Shown here piece by piece: positions 62,812-64,000 of a stretch of DNA of 64,000 nucleotides. How positions within the stretch are numbered: the first letter of the stretch is position 1; every line of letters begins with the position of its first letter. The DNA comes from Acuticoccus mangrovi (lineage in GTDB: Bacteria > Pseudomonadota > Alphaproteobacteria > Rhizobiales > Amorphaceae): NCBI RefSeq assembly GCF_016411865.1, contig NZ_JAEKJA010000015.1, positions 1 to 64,000 of the forward strand, written 5' to 3'. A model generated the notes under the pieces. That model did not search any database, was not told the origin of the DNA, and saw only the letters and a list, made by a program, of their open reading frames with translations. Made by a program: the position numbers and the translations under genes.

Positions 62812-63972
62812 ATGGATATGACGAATGCGCTGCCCGAGGACGCGGGAGCGCGGCTTCTGGGACGGGTCTGGCGCCCCGGCATCGGCCCGGCGGTGGTGAC
62901 CGTGCGGGACGGCGACGTGATCGACATGACGAGCCGCGACCACCCGACGGTGCGCGACGTGACCGAGGCGGCCGACCCCGCCGCCGTCGTCGCCGCGGCC
63001 GAGGGCGAGGCGATCGGCAGCGTCGCCGACATCCTCTCCAACGCCGACGAGGCGACCCGCGACCGGGACAAGCCCTATCCGCTCGCCCCGATCGACCTTC
63101 AGGCGGTGAAGGCGTCCGGCGTGACGTTCGTGACGAGCCTTCTGGAGCGCGTCATCGAGGAGCAGGCGCGCGGCGATCCCTCGCGCGCCGCCGCGCTACG
63201 GGAGGAGATCGCCGGGGTGATCGGCACCGATCTGTCCAAGCTCACACCGGGCTCCGAGGAGGCGATGGAGCTCAAGGGCGTGCTCCAGGCGCGGGGCGTG
63301 TGGTCGCAATATCTGGAGGTCGGCATCGGACCGGACGCGGAGATCTTCTCCAAGGCTCAGCCGATGAGCGCCGTCGGCCATGGCGCCTTCGTCGGCCTCC
63401 ACCCCGTGTCGCGCTGGAACAATCCAGAGCCGGAAGTGGTCGTGGTGGTGCGCTCCGACGGCACCATCATCGGCGCAACGCTCGGCAACGACGTCAACCT
63501 GCGCGACGTGGAGGGCCGCTCCGCCCTCCTCCTCGGCAAGGCCAAGGACAACAACGCCTCCGCCGCCCTCGGCCCCTTCATCCGCCTCTATGACGGCTCG
63601 TTCGGCCCCGCCGACGTCGCCGCCGCCGACATCTCCCTCACCATCGAAGGCACCGACGGCTTCCGTCTCGAAGGCGGCTCGTCGATGTCACAGATCAGCC
63701 GGTCGCCCACGGCGCTGGTTGGCGCCATGATGGGGCCGCATCATCAATATCCGGACGGCGTGGTGCTCTATTGCGGCACGATGTTCGCCCCGATCGAGGA
63801 TCGCGACGGCCCCGGCGAGGGCTTCACCCACCACGACGGCGACGTCGTCGCGATCGCGACGCCGACGCTCGGGGCGCTGATCAATCGGGTGACGCTGTCG
63901 ACGACGGCCCCGCCGTGGACCTTCGGCGTACGCGCCCTGATGAGCAACCTCGCCGAGCGCGGCCTGCTCTGA
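62812..63972 (+). CDS. Fumarylacetoacetate hydrolase-family protein
   Basis: This 386-residue protein has the FAH C-terminal fold: SVADILSNADEATRDRDKPYPLAPIDLQAVKASGVTF in the first half, then a metal site in EPEVVVVVRSDGTIIGATLGNDVNLRDVEGRSALLLGKAKDNN with acidic ligands (EPE and the later Asp). The length and N-domain resemble the branch containing 2-keto-3-deoxy-sugar-acid dehydratases and hydratases rather than true fumarylacetoacetase. ATG 62812 follows an AAAGGA sequence at a usable distance. It lies 100 bp behind a beta-hydroxyacid dehydrogenase gene. A role in sugar-acid or keto-acid catabolism is likely, with the exact substrate unknown. Confidence 0.88.
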   Translation: MDMTNALPEDAGARLLGRVWRPGIGPAVVTVRDGDVIDMTSRDHPTVRDVTEAADPAAVVAAAEGEAIGSVADILSNADEATRDRDKPYPLAPIDLQAVKASGVTFVTSLLERVIEEQARGDPSRAAALREEIAGVIGTDLSKLTPGSEEAMELKGVLQARGVWSQYLEVGIGPDAEIFSKAQPMSAVGHGAFVGLHPVSRWNNPEPEVVVVVRSDGTIIGATLGNDVNLRDVEGRSALLLGKAKDNNASAALGPFIRLYDGSFGPADVAAADISLTIEGTDGFRLEGGSSMSQISRSPTALVGAMMGPHHQYPDGVVLYCGTMFAPIEDRDGPGEGFTHHDGDVVAIATPTLGALINRVTLSTTAPPWTFGVRALMSNLAERGLL

Positions 63973-64000
63973 CGCGCCGGCCCGCCTCTGCTCGGGCCGC

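Overview
The window is a high-GC chromosomal stretch from an alphaproteobacterium, most likely a marine or host-associated member of the Hyphomicrobiales or a neighbouring order. This is inferred from strong GC bias at third codon positions, the TRAP transporter, the many SDR, beta-hydroxyacid dehydrogenase and FAH-family enzymes, a giant RTX protein and alphaproteobacterial-type regulators. The genus cannot be fixed from sequence alone. Several AT-richer islands (about 1.9-2.8 kb, 23.7-25.3 kb and 59.0-59.7 kb) and IS or phage relics show it is an accessory-rich region.

Layout. 0-4 kb: an integrase-core fragment, an intact IS110-type transposase, a foreign-looking sulfotransferase and about 1.4 kb of decayed DNA. 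4.1-8.8 kb: secreted alkaline phosphatase and a small secreted protein, then a TetR-YciI-Tag operon with an operator inside its promoter, and an SDR. 9.8-12.6 kb: a 933-residue secreted protein of unknown function. 13-23 kb: a catabolic cluster of MBL-fold hydrolase, beta-hydroxyacid dehydrogenase, carboxymuconolactone-decarboxylase-like protein, zinc alcohol dehydrogenase, FCD-type GntR regulator, tripartite TRAP transporter, SDR and aldehyde dehydrogenase. Closely related operator-like sequences precede its divergent genes, which suggests one regulon for a lactone or hydroxy-acid substrate.

23.7-30.9 kb: a low-GC pair (small membrane protein plus membrane-anchored M48-like metallopeptidase), an SbmA/YddA-type ABC transporter, a divergent Rrf2 regulator and CPYC flavoprotein pair, an IS5-type relic and a methyltransferase. 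31-41.4 kb: the most unusual region. It has two gene groups on the minus strand, each encoding an exported caspase-fold protein. One holds a caspase-Sel1 protein overlapping an alginate-lyase-fold protein, preceded by a lipoprotein and an unknown protein. The other holds a DUF4384-like protein, an OmpA-domain protein and a caspase-EF-hand protein. They flank a plus-strand double glycosyltransferase.

41.5-46.3 kb: regulator and enzyme pairs (SDR with AraC, MarR with VOC) whose shared promoters carry clear palindromes, and a second AraC-type regulator. 46.7-53.2 kb: a 2150-residue RTX protein containing a recent exact internal duplication. 53.9-55.4 kb: a complete IS1182-type element. 55.6-58.9 kb: a Crp/Fnr regulator with a perfect 22-bp palindrome in front of it, divergent from a secreted arylsulfatase. 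59.3-61.7 kb: a small membrane protein, phage-like fragments and a dead P4-type integrase next to tRNA-Ser(CGA). 61.8-64 kb: a beta-hydroxyacid dehydrogenase followed by a FAH-family enzyme.
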